From positions 248,001-312,000 of the forward strand of contig CAVWXP010000015.1 in NCBI GenBank assembly GCA_963759175.1: a DNA stretch of 64,000 bases, given 5' to 3'. The translations under genes and the position numbers were made by a program. Origin of the DNA: SZUA-442 sp963759175 (GTDB taxonomy: Bacteria > Actinomycetota > Acidimicrobiia > Spongiisociales > UBA5794). Below the pieces are notes generated by a model that did no database searches, was not told the origin of the DNA, and saw nothing but the letters and a program-made list of their open reading frames with translations. Position 1 is the stretch's first letter. Every line of letters begins with the position of its first letter. This document shows positions 26,835-35,805 of the stretch, one piece after another.

Positions 26835-28336
26835 CGCACGTCCCTCCATCGAATCGTCACCGTTGTACCACTCCCGGGCGTCGAGATCACATCGAGGTCG
26901 CCGCCGATGAGCTGGGCCCTCTCGCGCATTCCCGTCAGCCCGAATCGGTCCGTGCCCGCATGATCGGGATCGAAGCCGACGCCGTTGTCCTCGACCACGA
27001 TCGACCCACCGACACCGTCGACCTTGCCTCCGATGCGGATCGTCGATGCCCCGGAGTGGGCGACTGCATTGCGGAACGCCTCCGTGACGAGGGCCGACAC
27101 CTCCATGGCGATCGCTGGCCGGGGAGGTGTGCGCTCCTGGATGTCGACGATCACGGCCGGACCGTCCGTATCGACCTCTGCGACGAGCGAGTGGGCGATC
27201 TCCACGATGCTCATGGTGCGATCGGCACGCAGGTCCTGCACCCGATCGCGCACGCGGTCGACGAGGTGGGTCACGTTCGAACGGGTGGCCTCGAGGGTCC
27301 GCGTCTGCTCGGCGTCCATGCCGTCGGTGAGCAGCACCATGTCGAGCGCGAGGCCGACAGATGCGATCGACGGCGCGACATCATCGTGGAGCTCCCTGGC
27401 CAGTCGGACGCGTTCACGTTGGATGGCGAGGCCCGCGAGCTGTTGCACCATCGCGTCGTTCTCGAGTGCAAGACCGACGGATTCGACGCTCTGCTCCACG
27501 GCGGCTCGATGTCTGGGCGTCAGCGACTCGCCGTCGAGCCACAGGTCGAGCTGGGCGAGTGTGCGTCCGTTGCGCTGGATGCTGATCGATTCGGTCGGAT
27601 CGTCATCGCCCGTGTCGCCACGCCTCGCGAGGTGGACGCCCGTGGAGCTCACGATGCGCGCCCGACTCGACGGCAGCACCACACCGGTGGCCCTCAGCGC
27701 ATCCTGTGCGGCTGCGAAGGCGTTGACGTCGGGCGATGTAGCAACGCGGAGGAGATCCTCGAGCAGGTCGTGGGTCTCCTCGAGCCGTTCGCGCCGTTCC
27801 CGCGCAGTCGTGCTGATGAACGCGAGGTCGTCGGCACGTCGTACCTCGGATTGGAGCGCCCTCTCGACCTCCGAGAACGCCACGGCCGTGATGACGTAGA
27901 TGACCGGAATGCGGATGAAGGCGCCAACCGAGACGGCATCCTCGTTGACCAGGCTGGTGACCAGGACCCCCACGATCGACAGCAGGGTCACGGGGATCGC
28001 GAGGAACATCCCGCCCGCGAACGACGCCAGGAATATCGAGGCGATCGGCATGATGACGAAGGGGCTGTTGACGCCCCCGGTGATGGCGATGGCGAAGACG
28101 AACAGCGTGGTTGCAGTGATGAGTGCGACGATCTGGCGCCTCGTGTCGCTGCCGATGGGGATGGACACGAAGTACGACAGGACGAGACCGATCGCGGTGA
28201 GCAGGGTCGCCGTGAGCGCCTGTGCGGTGATGCCGTCGGTGGCCGCCGTCGTGACGACCGCAACGAGGAATCCGCCGATGTGGACAGCGTTCGACGTGAT
28301 GCTGAGGCGGTTGGCCCACCGTGCGTTTCCTGTCAC
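26831..28336 (-). CDS. Membrane sensor histidine kinase (HisKA_3/NarX type)
   Basis: 501 residues. Five to six hydrophobic segments in the first 155 residues form an integral-membrane sensor. A linker (about 155-300) follows with coiled-coil-like RRERLEETHDLLEDLLRV and a small GAF-like region. The HisKA_3 dimerisation helix has the phospho-accepting H317 in RVRLARELHDDVAPSI, and the HATPase domain has N, G1 and G2 boxes (EAFRNAVAHSGA, VEDNGVGFDPD, GLTGMRERAQLIGG). It phosphorylates the downstream NarL-type regulator. The start is a GTG at 28334-28336, six bases after a minus-strand TACCCT. Confidence 0.92.
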   Translation of the reverse strand: MTGNARWANRLSITSNAVHIGGFLVAVVTTAATDGITAQALTATLLTAIGLVLSYFVSIPIGSDTRRQIVALITATTLFVFAIAITGGVNSPFVIMPIASIFLASFAGGMFLAIPVTLLSIVGVLVTSLVNEDAVSVGAFIRIPVIYVITAVAFSEVERALQSEVRRADDLAFISTTARERRERLEETHDLLEDLLRVATSPDVNAFAAAQDALRATGVVLPSSRARIVSSTGVHLARRGDTGDDDPTESISIQRNGRTLAQLDLWLDGESLTPRHRAAVEQSVESVGLALENDAMVQQLAGLAIQRERVRLARELHDDVAPSIASVGLALDMVLLTDGMDAEQTRTLEATRSNVTHLVDRVRDRVQDLRADRTMSIVEIAHSLVAEVDTDGPAVIVDIQERTPPRPAIAMEVSALVTEAFRNAVAHSGASTIRIGGKVDGVGGSIVVEDNGVGFDPDHAGTDRFGLTGMRERAQLIGGDLDVISTPGSGTTVTIRWRDVR

Positions 28337-28342
28337 AGGCGC

Positions 28343-28352
28343 AGGGTACAGT
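28343..28352. promoter_or_regulatory. Overlapping divergent -10 boxes of the kinase operon and coaE
   Basis: Minus-strand TACCCT (28343-28348) is six bases before the kinase GTG and plus-strand TACAGT (28347-28352) is seven bases before the coaE ATG. They share two bases, so RNA polymerase cannot open both at once. Confidence 0.5.
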
Positions 28353-28359
28353 CCGCATC

Positions 28360-28983
28360 ATGGCGAGCGAAGGACGGTCACAGCCTGCCGCGCACGATGG
28401 CGCGCCCCGTCCCGCACGCGTCCTGGTGGGCGGTGGCATCGGTGCTGGCAAGTCGTCCGTCATGGCGCTGTTCGCCGGCGCGGGGTACCGCGTCATCGTC
28501 GCCGACGATGTGGGCAGGTCGGTGCTCGCCCCCGGTGCACCGGCGGTGACAGCGGTGGCACGTCTGTGGCCCGACGTCGTCCACGAGGGCGTCGTCGATC
28601 GCGCCGCGCTTGCAGGAATCGTGTTCGCCGACGCCCCATCCCTCGTAGCACTCGAGTCCATCACCCATCCCGTGATCGCCGATGCGATCGCAGCGGAGAT
28701 CGAGGGGCATCGCACGGAGGCCGTGTGCGTCGAGATCCCGGTGCTGGGCATGCTCGACGGACCGACGTGGCACCGCGTCGCCGTGGTGGCACCGGTCGAC
28801 ATCCGGCTGGCGAGGGCGGTCGGTCGTGGAGGCGACGCCGACGATGTCCGACGCAGGATGGCGTCCCAGCCAGACGACCATGCATGGCGGGCCTGGGCCG
28901 ATACCGTGATCGACAACGGCGGGGCGTGGGCCGATACCGAGCGGCTCGTTTCGCACCTCATCGCGGGGCTCAGGACACGATGA
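28360..28983 (+). CDS. coaE: Dephospho-CoA kinase
   Basis: 207 residues. Phosphorylates the 3'-hydroxyl of dephospho-CoA, the last step of coenzyme A synthesis. P-loop GGGIGAGKSSVMALF near residue 25, DDVGRSVL for substrate binding, and a lid segment with ARAVGRGGDADDVRRRMASQ. The family's THP motif is present as SITHPVI. ATG 28360 is seven bases after TACAGT; an upstream in-frame GTG (28321) is not needed. The stop overlaps uvrB by four bases. Confidence 0.9.
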   Translation: MASEGRSQPAAHDGAPRPARVLVGGGIGAGKSSVMALFAGAGYRVIVADDVGRSVLAPGAPAVTAVARLWPDVVHEGVVDRAALAGIVFADAPSLVALESITHPVIADAIAAEIEGHRTEAVCVEIPVLGMLDGPTWHRVAVVAPVDIRLARAVGRGGDADDVRRRMASQPDDHAWRAWADTVIDNGGAWADTERLVSHLIAGLRTR

Positions 28984-31010
28984 CCGAGTTCCGACCCTTC
29001 GAGGTGGTCAGCGACTTCCGTCCCAGCGGGGATCAACCGGAGGCCATCGCCAAGCTGGCAGAAGGCGTCCGACGCGGCGATCGCTTCCAGACGCTCCTCG
29101 GCATCACGGGATCGGGCAAGTCGGCCACGATCGCCTGGCTCATCGAGCAGGTCCAACGACCGACGCTGGTCCTCGCGCCGAACAAGGCCCTCGCCGCCCA
29201 GCTCGCCAACGAGTACCGGCAGTTCTTCCCGAACAACCGCGTCGAGTACTTCGTGTCCTATTACGACTACTACCAGCCCGAGGCGTACATCGCCCAGACC
29301 GATACGTACATCGAGAAGGAATCGACGGTCAACGACGAGATCGACCGATTGCGCCACGCCGCGACGGCGGCGCTCCTCACCCGACGAGATGTGATCATCG
29401 TGGCGTCGGTGTCGGCCATCTACGGTCTCGGCTCGCCCGAGCACTACGAGGGGCAACTGCTGCGGCTGGTCGGGGGGGTCGAGTTCGCTCTGTCCGAGGC
29501 GATCTCACGACTGGTCAACATCCAGTACGAACGCAACGAGGTCAATCTCACCCGCGGCACGTTCCGGGTGAAGGGGGACACGCTCGAGGTCTTTCCCACC
29601 TACGACGAGACCATCATCCGGGTCGAGTACTGGGGGGATGAGGTAGAGCGCCTGTCGCGAATGAATCCGATCACCGGCGAGGTGATCGAGGAGATGTCCG
29701 AGGCATGGATCTACCCGGCGACGCACTACGTGACCAACAAGGAGATCCTCGACCGCGCCATCGCCGGCATCGAGATCGAACTCACCGACCAACTCGCGGC
29801 CCTCGAGCGTTCCGGGAAGCTGCTCGAGGCCCAGCGCTTGCGTATGCGCACGCACTACGACATCGAGATGATGCGCGAGGTCGGCTACTGCTCGGGTATC
29901 GAGAACTACTCCCGCTACCTCGATGGCCGAGAGCCCGGACAGGCCCCCTTCACGCTGCTCGACTACTTCCCGGACGACTTCCTCATGGTTCTCGACGAGA
30001 GCCACGTCACCGTGCCCCAGATCAACGGCCAATACGCGGGAGACAAGTCCCGCAAGGACGTGCTGATCGAACACGGATTCAGGCTTCCCAGCGCCCTCGA
30101 CAACCGACCGCTCCGGTTCGAGGAGTGGTACGGGCGTGTCAACCAGGCGGTCCTGCTGTCGGCGACACCCAGCGCATGGGAGATGCGCGAATCGGCGCAG
30201 GTGGTCGAGCAGATCATCCGACCGACGGGACTGGTCGATCCCGAGGTGATCGTGCGACCGACGAAAGGGCAGATCGATGATCTCGTGGGCGAGATCCAAT
30301 CCGCCGCAGCCAACGACCACCGCGTGCTCGTGACCACGCTCACGAAGAAGATGTCCGAGGACCTCTCCGACTACCTCCTCGAGCTTGGGGTCCGAGCCCG
30401 CTACCTGCACTCGGACATCGACACGCTCGAGCGCGTGCAGATCCTCAGGGATCTGCGCCTCGGCGAATACGACGTGCTCATCGGGGTCAACCTCCTTCGT
30501 GAGGGCCTCGACCTCCCCGAGGTGTCGCTCGTGGCCATCCTGGATGCCGACAAGGAGGGGTTCCTCCGCTCAGAGACGAGCCTCATCCAGACCATTGGTC
30601 GTGCGGCGCGCAACGTCGAGGGGTCGGTGATCATGTACGCGGACGAGGTGACGGCCTCGATGCAACGCGCGATCAACGAGACCAACCGGCGTCGCATGCG
30701 CCAGCTCCGCTACAACGAGGAGCACGGCATCGATCCCCAGACGATCCGCAAGCGCGTGTCGGACATCCTCGAACTCGTGTCCTCCGGCGCCGCTCCCTCG
30801 GCCGACCGTCGCGCACGCGAGCTCCGGCGCAAGGAACCACTCGACCTCACCACACCGGACCTTCGGCGTCTCATCCAGAGCCTCGAGTCCGAGATGCATG
30901 AAGCCGCCAAGGAACTGCGATTCGAATATGCAGCCCGGCTCCGGGACGAGGTGGGGGATCTCAGGCGCGAGCTCAAGGAGCTCGTCGATGGCGCCGCTCC
31001 GACCTCGTGA
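28980..31010 (+). CDS. uvrB: Excinuclease ABC subunit B
   Basis: 676 residues. Damage-verifying helicase of nucleotide excision repair. Walker A GITGSGKSATIAWL, the damage-probing hairpin YYDYYQPEAYIAQTDTYI, helicase motifs DESHVTVPQINGQY, LLSATPS, INLLREGLDLPEVSL-like NLLREGLDLPEVSLVAILDA, and QTIGRAARN. A C-terminal UVR domain (LIQSLESEMHEAAKELRFEY) binds UvrC. The ATG overlaps the coaE stop. uvrA follows 57 bases later. Confidence 0.96.
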   Translation: MTEFRPFEVVSDFRPSGDQPEAIAKLAEGVRRGDRFQTLLGITGSGKSATIAWLIEQVQRPTLVLAPNKALAAQLANEYRQFFPNNRVEYFVSYYDYYQPEAYIAQTDTYIEKESTVNDEIDRLRHAATAALLTRRDVIIVASVSAIYGLGSPEHYEGQLLRLVGGVEFALSEAISRLVNIQYERNEVNLTRGTFRVKGDTLEVFPTYDETIIRVEYWGDEVERLSRMNPITGEVIEEMSEAWIYPATHYVTNKEILDRAIAGIEIELTDQLAALERSGKLLEAQRLRMRTHYDIEMMREVGYCSGIENYSRYLDGREPGQAPFTLLDYFPDDFLMVLDESHVTVPQINGQYAGDKSRKDVLIEHGFRLPSALDNRPLRFEEWYGRVNQAVLLSATPSAWEMRESAQVVEQIIRPTGLVDPEVIVRPTKGQIDDLVGEIQSAAANDHRVLVTTLTKKMSEDLSDYLLELGVRARYLHSDIDTLERVQILRDLRLGEYDVLIGVNLLREGLDLPEVSLVAILDADKEGFLRSETSLIQTIGRAARNVEGSVIMYADEVTASMQRAINETNRRRMRQLRYNEEHGIDPQTIRKRVSDILELVSSGAAPSADRRARELRRKEPLDLTTPDLRRLIQSLESEMHEAAKELRFEYAARLRDEVGDLRRELKELVDGAAPTS

Positions 31011-31029
31011 TCGTGTCACCCGCCGCCGG

Positions 31030-31035
31030 TACACT
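31030..31035 (+). promoter_or_regulatory. Candidate -10 box (TACACT) of uvrA
   Basis: TACACT lies between uvrB and uvrA and would give a leader of about 26 bases carrying GGGGAG before the TTG start of uvrA. Confidence 0.35.
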
Positions 31036-31067
31036 CGCCGCGCTGGCACCGACCGGGGAGTGACGCG

Positions 31068-33893
31068 TTGGCGACCGACCGCATCGTCGTGCAGGGTGCA
31101 CGGGAACACAACCTCAAGGACGTCCACCTCGAGCTCCCGCGGGACGAACTGATCGTCTTCACCGGGTTGTCGGGTTCCGGCAAATCGTCGTTGGCGTTCG
31201 ACACGATCTATGCCGAGGGCCAACGCCGGTACGTCGAGTCCCTGTCCGCCTATGCGAGGCAGTTCCTCGGCCAGATGGACAAGCCCGACGTCGATTTCAT
31301 CGAGGGATTGTCTCCGGCCATCTCGATCGACCAGAAGACCGCGAGCCGGAATCCGCGGTCGACGGTCGGAACCGTCACCGAGATCCACGACTACCTCCGC
31401 CTGCTGTTCGCCAGGGTCGGTGTGCCGCACTGCCCGAACGACGGATCGGCGGTCTCGCGCCAGTCGCCGCAGCAGATCGTCGATCGCATCCTCGAGCTCG
31501 AGGACGGCACGCGTTTCCAGGTGTTGGCACCGGTGGTGCGCGGCCGGAAGGGCGAGTACGACGCACTGTTCGAGGATCTGGTCAAGGACGGGTTCTCCCG
31601 CGCACGGGTCGACGGCGATGTCGTGGAGCTGACGGACGATCTGGCCCTCGCCCGCTACGAACAGCACACCATCGAGGTCATCGTCGATCGGCTGGTACGC
31701 CGTGACGGCATGGAGCGCAGGTTGACGGACTCGATCGAGACCGCCCTCGGTCTTGCCGACGGCACCGCCGTCATCGACATCAGTGACGGACCGACGCTGA
31801 CGTTCTCCCAGGCCTTCGCGTGCCCCGAGTGCGGTTTGTCGTTCGACGAGCTCGCCCCGCGCAACTTCTCCTTCAACAGTCCGTATGGAGCATGCGAGTC
31901 GTGTTCGGGGATCGGGACGAAGTACCAGGTGGATGCCGACCTCATCGTGCCCCAACCCGACCTGAGCCTGGCCGACGGAGCGATCGCCCCGTGGCGCGGG
32001 CGGCACCGCATGACCTACTACCAGCGACTCATCGGCGCCGTGGCCAAGGCGCACGACATCGACATGGACGTGCCGTGGGGCGAGCTGCCGGACGCCGACC
32101 GTCGGCGGATCCTCGAGGGAGGCGGGCGCGCCGCGTACACGATCAGTTACGAGAACCGCTTCGGGCGCAAGAGGACCTACGACGCCGGGTACGAAGGCGT
32201 CGTCCCGTGGGTCGAGCGCCGATATGCGGACTCGGAGTCCGATGCGGCCCGTGCCGGGTACCAGCAGTACATGCGTGAGATCCCCTGCACGGCCTGTCAC
32301 GGCGGTCGCCTCAACACGGTGAGCCTCGCTGTGCTGGTCGGCGGGGCGAACATCGCCGAGGTGTCGGCCATGAGCCTCGGTCGCTCCCTCGAGTTCCTCA
32401 CGAGCCTCGAGCTCGACGACCGTGATTCCACGATCGCGGAACCGATCGTGAAGGAGATCGGGGAGCGCCTCCGATTCCTCGTCGCGGTCGGTCTCGACTA
32501 CCTCACGCTGGCACGTTCGGCAGCCACGCTTGCGGGAGGTGAGGCGCAACGCATCCGCCTTGCGACCCAGATCGGCTCGGGCCTCGTCGGCGTGCTCTAC
32601 ATCCTCGACGAACCATCGATCGGGCTCCACCAGCGCGACAACCAGCGGCTCATCGAGACCCTCTTGCGCCTCCGCAACCTCGGGAACACCCTCATCGTCG
32701 TCGAACACGACGAGGACACGATCCGCATCGCCGATCACATCGTGGACATCGGTCCCGGCGCCGGCGAGCACGGCGGCAGGATCGTCGTCCAGGGGACGGT
32801 CGAGGACGTCGAGTCGTCTGCGGAATCGATCACGGGGATGTACCTCAATGGCGAACGGTCGATCGTCGTTCCCGAACGCCGCCGCGACGGCAGGGACGAG
32901 GCGATCGTGGTGCACGGCGCCCAGGAGAACAACCTCAAGGACATCGACGTGTCGTTCCCCCTTGGCACGTTCACGGCCGTGTCCGGCGTCTCCGGTTCGG
33001 GCAAGTCGTCGCTCGTCCAACAGATCCTGTCGAAGGCCTTGCATGCCTCGCTTCACGGATCACGCGTCCTGCCCGGCAGGTACCGCCGCATCGATGGCCT
33101 CGATCTGATCGACAAGGTGATCAACATCGACCAGTCGCCCATCGGGCGCACGCCGAGGTCGAACCCGGTGACGTACACCAAGGTCTTCGACGCCATCCGG
33201 CAGCTCTTCGCTGCGACGCCCGATGCCCGGATGCGCGGCTACAAACCGGGACGATTCTCGTTCAACGTCGCCGGCGGCCGATGTGAGACCTGCAAGGGCG
33301 ATGGCACGCTGAAGATCGAGATGCACTTCCTGCCCGATGTGTATGTGCCTTGCGACACGTGCAATGGCCTCCGCTACAACCGTGACACGCTCGAGGTGCA
33401 GTTCAAGGGCCATTCGATCGCCGACGTGCTCGACATGTCCATCGAGGAAGCGCTGTCGTTCTTCGAACACCAGCCAAGGATCGCGCGGGTGCTCGGAACG
33501 CTGTACGACGTGGGACTCGGCTACGTGCGGCTCGGGCAACCTGCCCCCACCCTGTCGGGTGGCGAGGCACAAAGGGTCAAGCTCGCATCCGAGCTCGGCA
33601 AGCGGTCGACGGGTCGCACCTTCTACATCCTCGATGAGCCGACGACCGGCCTCCACTTCGAGGACATCCGCAAGCTCCTCGGTGTGCTCCAACGTCTGGT
33701 GGATGCCGGCAACACGGTGGTGGTGATCGAGCACAACCTCGATGTCATCAAGTCGGTGGACTGGGTCATCGACCTCGGACCGGAGGGTGGGGATGGCGGT
33801 GGAGAGGTCGTGGCCGTCGGCACCCCCGAGGACGTCGCCGCGATACCGCAGAGCTACACCGGCAAGTTCCTACGAGACGTGCTCGACCGCTAG
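31068..33893 (+). CDS. uvrA: Excinuclease ABC subunit A
   Basis: 941 residues. Damage sensor of nucleotide excision repair, a tandem ABC ATPase. First P-loop GLSGSGKSSLAFDTIY, second GVSGSGKSSLVQQIL; signatures TLAGGEAQRIRLA and TLSGGEAQRVKLA. Zinc modules: CPECG with CESCSG, and CETCKG with CDTCNG. RNPRSTVGTVTEI and RTPRSNPVTYTKVFD are typical. The start is a TTG with GGGGAG about eight bases upstream. Its last 24 bases overlap the convergent membrane-protein gene. Confidence 0.96.
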   Translation: MATDRIVVQGAREHNLKDVHLELPRDELIVFTGLSGSGKSSLAFDTIYAEGQRRYVESLSAYARQFLGQMDKPDVDFIEGLSPAISIDQKTASRNPRSTVGTVTEIHDYLRLLFARVGVPHCPNDGSAVSRQSPQQIVDRILELEDGTRFQVLAPVVRGRKGEYDALFEDLVKDGFSRARVDGDVVELTDDLALARYEQHTIEVIVDRLVRRDGMERRLTDSIETALGLADGTAVIDISDGPTLTFSQAFACPECGLSFDELAPRNFSFNSPYGACESCSGIGTKYQVDADLIVPQPDLSLADGAIAPWRGRHRMTYYQRLIGAVAKAHDIDMDVPWGELPDADRRRILEGGGRAAYTISYENRFGRKRTYDAGYEGVVPWVERRYADSESDAARAGYQQYMREIPCTACHGGRLNTVSLAVLVGGANIAEVSAMSLGRSLEFLTSLELDDRDSTIAEPIVKEIGERLRFLVAVGLDYLTLARSAATLAGGEAQRIRLATQIGSGLVGVLYILDEPSIGLHQRDNQRLIETLLRLRNLGNTLIVVEHDEDTIRIADHIVDIGPGAGEHGGRIVVQGTVEDVESSAESITGMYLNGERSIVVPERRRDGRDEAIVVHGAQENNLKDIDVSFPLGTFTAVSGVSGSGKSSLVQQILSKALHASLHGSRVLPGRYRRIDGLDLIDKVINIDQSPIGRTPRSNPVTYTKVFDAIRQLFAATPDARMRGYKPGRFSFNVAGGRCETCKGDGTLKIEMHFLPDVYVPCDTCNGLRYNRDTLEVQFKGHSIADVLDMSIEEALSFFEHQPRIARVLGTLYDVGLGYVRLGQPAPTLSGGEAQRVKLASELGKRSTGRTFYILDEPTTGLHFEDIRKLLGVLQRLVDAGNTVVVIEHNLDVIKSVDWVIDLGPEGGDGGGEVVAVGTPEDVAAIPQSYTGKFLRDVLDR

Positions 33894-35021
33894 CCCGTCG
33901 GTGGCGCCGTTGGCCACGGGCGCGGTGATGTCGGCGATCCACAGGACGGTCGTCGCGACCAGTGCCACGTTGCGAACAGCGACCTCGAGCGCCCACCATG
34001 CGGCGAACGGATCCCAGAACGCAGCCACGAGCATCGACATGGCTGCGGTGATCCCGTAGGCGATACGCGTCCGGACCGACATCAGCGGGACGAACGGCGT
34101 GAGCCAGAAGACGAACTGCGCCGAGAACAGCGGACTCAACAGCATGACCGCGATCGTGGCGAGGCCGGCGATGGCGATGAGGCGGCGCATGTCGGTCGTG
34201 GAGAAGGCGTGGCGAAGGGCAACGACGCCGATGAGGAGGCCCACGGCCGCGTTGGTGATGACGGCGATCCCCGGACGCTGCGACATACGTGGCGCCCGCA
34301 GCACCGATGAGGCCGAGGTCGTCACCCACGGCGTGGCGCGCCACCAGGAGGAGGTTCCCGACGATGGTCTCGGTGTGGATACCGGAGAAGGCTCGCCCCT
34401 CCCGGAAGCCCGGGAGGACCGCAACGATGCCCAGGATCACCACGGCGACGGCGAGGCCAACCAGGGCCAGCCTGGCCCGACCCCTGCGCAGCGGGATCAC
34501 CAACAGCACGAGGGGCCACCCCTTGGCAAGGCCACCGAGCGTCGCCCACACCGTTCCGGCCGTTCCTCGTTCCACGACGAACGCCGCCAGAGCGGCGAGG
34601 GCGAGGAGGACGACGAAGACCTCGAGCCGGTAGATGACGAGGGGAAGCATGGGGAGGATCGCGAGGGTGTAGTTCCACTGGTAGCCCCGGTAGGGCATCC
34701 GCCCTGCCAGGGCGACCGATCCGATGACTGCCCCGATGGTCACGAGCGGCCACAACGCTGCATAGGCGAGGCCCACCAGTCCGGCAGCGAGCCCACGGCG
34801 ACGATGGGGACGAGGAGGACGGGTAGGTGCTCTACCGTGACGTCGATGTACGGAACAGCGCCGCCCAGGATTGCGTCGGCGATCTCGCCATATAGCGTCG
34901 GGTCCCCGGCGATCGGTGACGGGCGCGGCCACGTGCGACTCACCTCGATCAGGACGATGGAGCCGAGCAGGCTCGCGACGCAGCCGATCCCGGCCACGAG
35001 CATGGATCGTCGTGAAGTCAT
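33870..35021 (-). CDS. GT87-like membrane glycosyltransferase (two frame breaks)
   Basis: Starts at ATG 35021 with a signal-anchor (RRSMLVAGIGCVASLLGSIV), then DPTLYGEIADAILGGAVPYI, resembling the first luminal loop of GT87/DUF2029 polyprenyl-phosphate mannosyltransferases. Hydrophobic segments continue in a second frame from about 34790 (GLVGLAYAALWPLVTIGAVI, YQWNYTLAILPMLPLVIYRL) and return to the first frame from about 34280 (PGIAVITNAAVGLLIGVVAL) to the stop. The reconstructed protein is about 384 residues with nine or ten helices. Minus-strand TAGCGT near 35048 and GAGGG before the ATG are plausible signals. Function beyond membrane glycan transfer is unknown. Confidence 0.68.
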
Positions 35022-35081
35022 GAACCCTCGCTGTCTGCCGTGCGTGCACGCTACCCATGCATCGACGGATGGGCCGGGATC

Positions 35082-35793
35082 ATGAGCGACAACTGGGACG
35101 ACCTCGCTTCGTGGTGGAAGGCCGAATCTGCGGCGGACCCCGCCTACCTCCATGACGTCAACCCGCTTGCTCGTCGAACTGATGGCGGACACACGCTCGC
35201 CCGTCGTCGACCTGGGGTGCGGAGAGGGCCAGGGCATGCGGCTCGTCGGGGGAGCGGTGACGGGCGTCGACCTCTCGATCTCCCTCGCTGCGCACGCGCG
35301 GGCAGCAGGTCCCGTAGTCGTCGCCGAGCTTCCCGACCTCTCGTACTTCGTGGACGACGCCTTCTCTGCCGCGTACTCCGTCTACCTCCTGGACCTCATC
35401 GATGACCACGAGGCCTTCTTCGCGAACACCGCACGGATCATCCGCACCGGGGGCCACCTCGTCGTGATCATCAACCATCCGGTGTACACCGCACCAGCCT
35501 CGGCTCCGCTGATGGACCCCGATGGCGAGATCCTGTGGCGTTGGGGCCGCTACTTCGTTCGCGGTTCGGAGGTTGTCCCGGTGGGGCCACGCACGATCAC
35601 CTTCCACCACCGCCCTGTCGGCGCCCTGCTCACGGCCGCGGCGCAGGCGGGGTGGCGGCTCGAGACGATGGTCGAGCGGCCGCTCGGACCTGCGACCGTC
35701 GCCGAGTTGCCGGGGTACGAGGGCCAGGACGGCATTCCCCGCCTCCTCGGCGTGCGCTGGGCACGGGACGGAGCCGTCGTCGTCGCTCGGTAG
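35082..35793 (+). CDS. SAM-dependent methyltransferase (one frame break)
   Basis: Class I methyltransferase of about 237 residues. The opening MSDNWDDLASWWKAESAADP (with PAYLHDV) is in one frame; after a +1 shift at about 35160-35165 the remainder reads LLVELMADTRSPVVDLGCGE with the SAM-binding motif I DLGCGEGQG, then VDLSISL, the motif IV region YSVYLLDLIDDHEAFF, and GGHLVVIINHPVY. Substrate unknown; such proteins often modify small molecules or quinones. The plain open frame begins only at 35152 and would lack the first helix. The stop overlaps the -10 box of uvrC. Confidence 0.72.
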
Positions 35794-35796
35794 CAT
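35791..35796 (+). promoter_or_regulatory. -10 box (TAGCAT) of uvrC
   Basis: TAGCAT ends nine bases before the uvrC ATG and overlaps the TAG stop of the methyltransferase gene. Confidence 0.4.
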
Positions 35797-35805
35797 CCCT
35801 GAGCG

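Noticed and set aside
30570..33056. An 828-codon minus-strand open frame across uvrB and uvrA
   Set aside because: Mirror of a highly conserved coding frame; composition and lack of motifs show it is a shadow.
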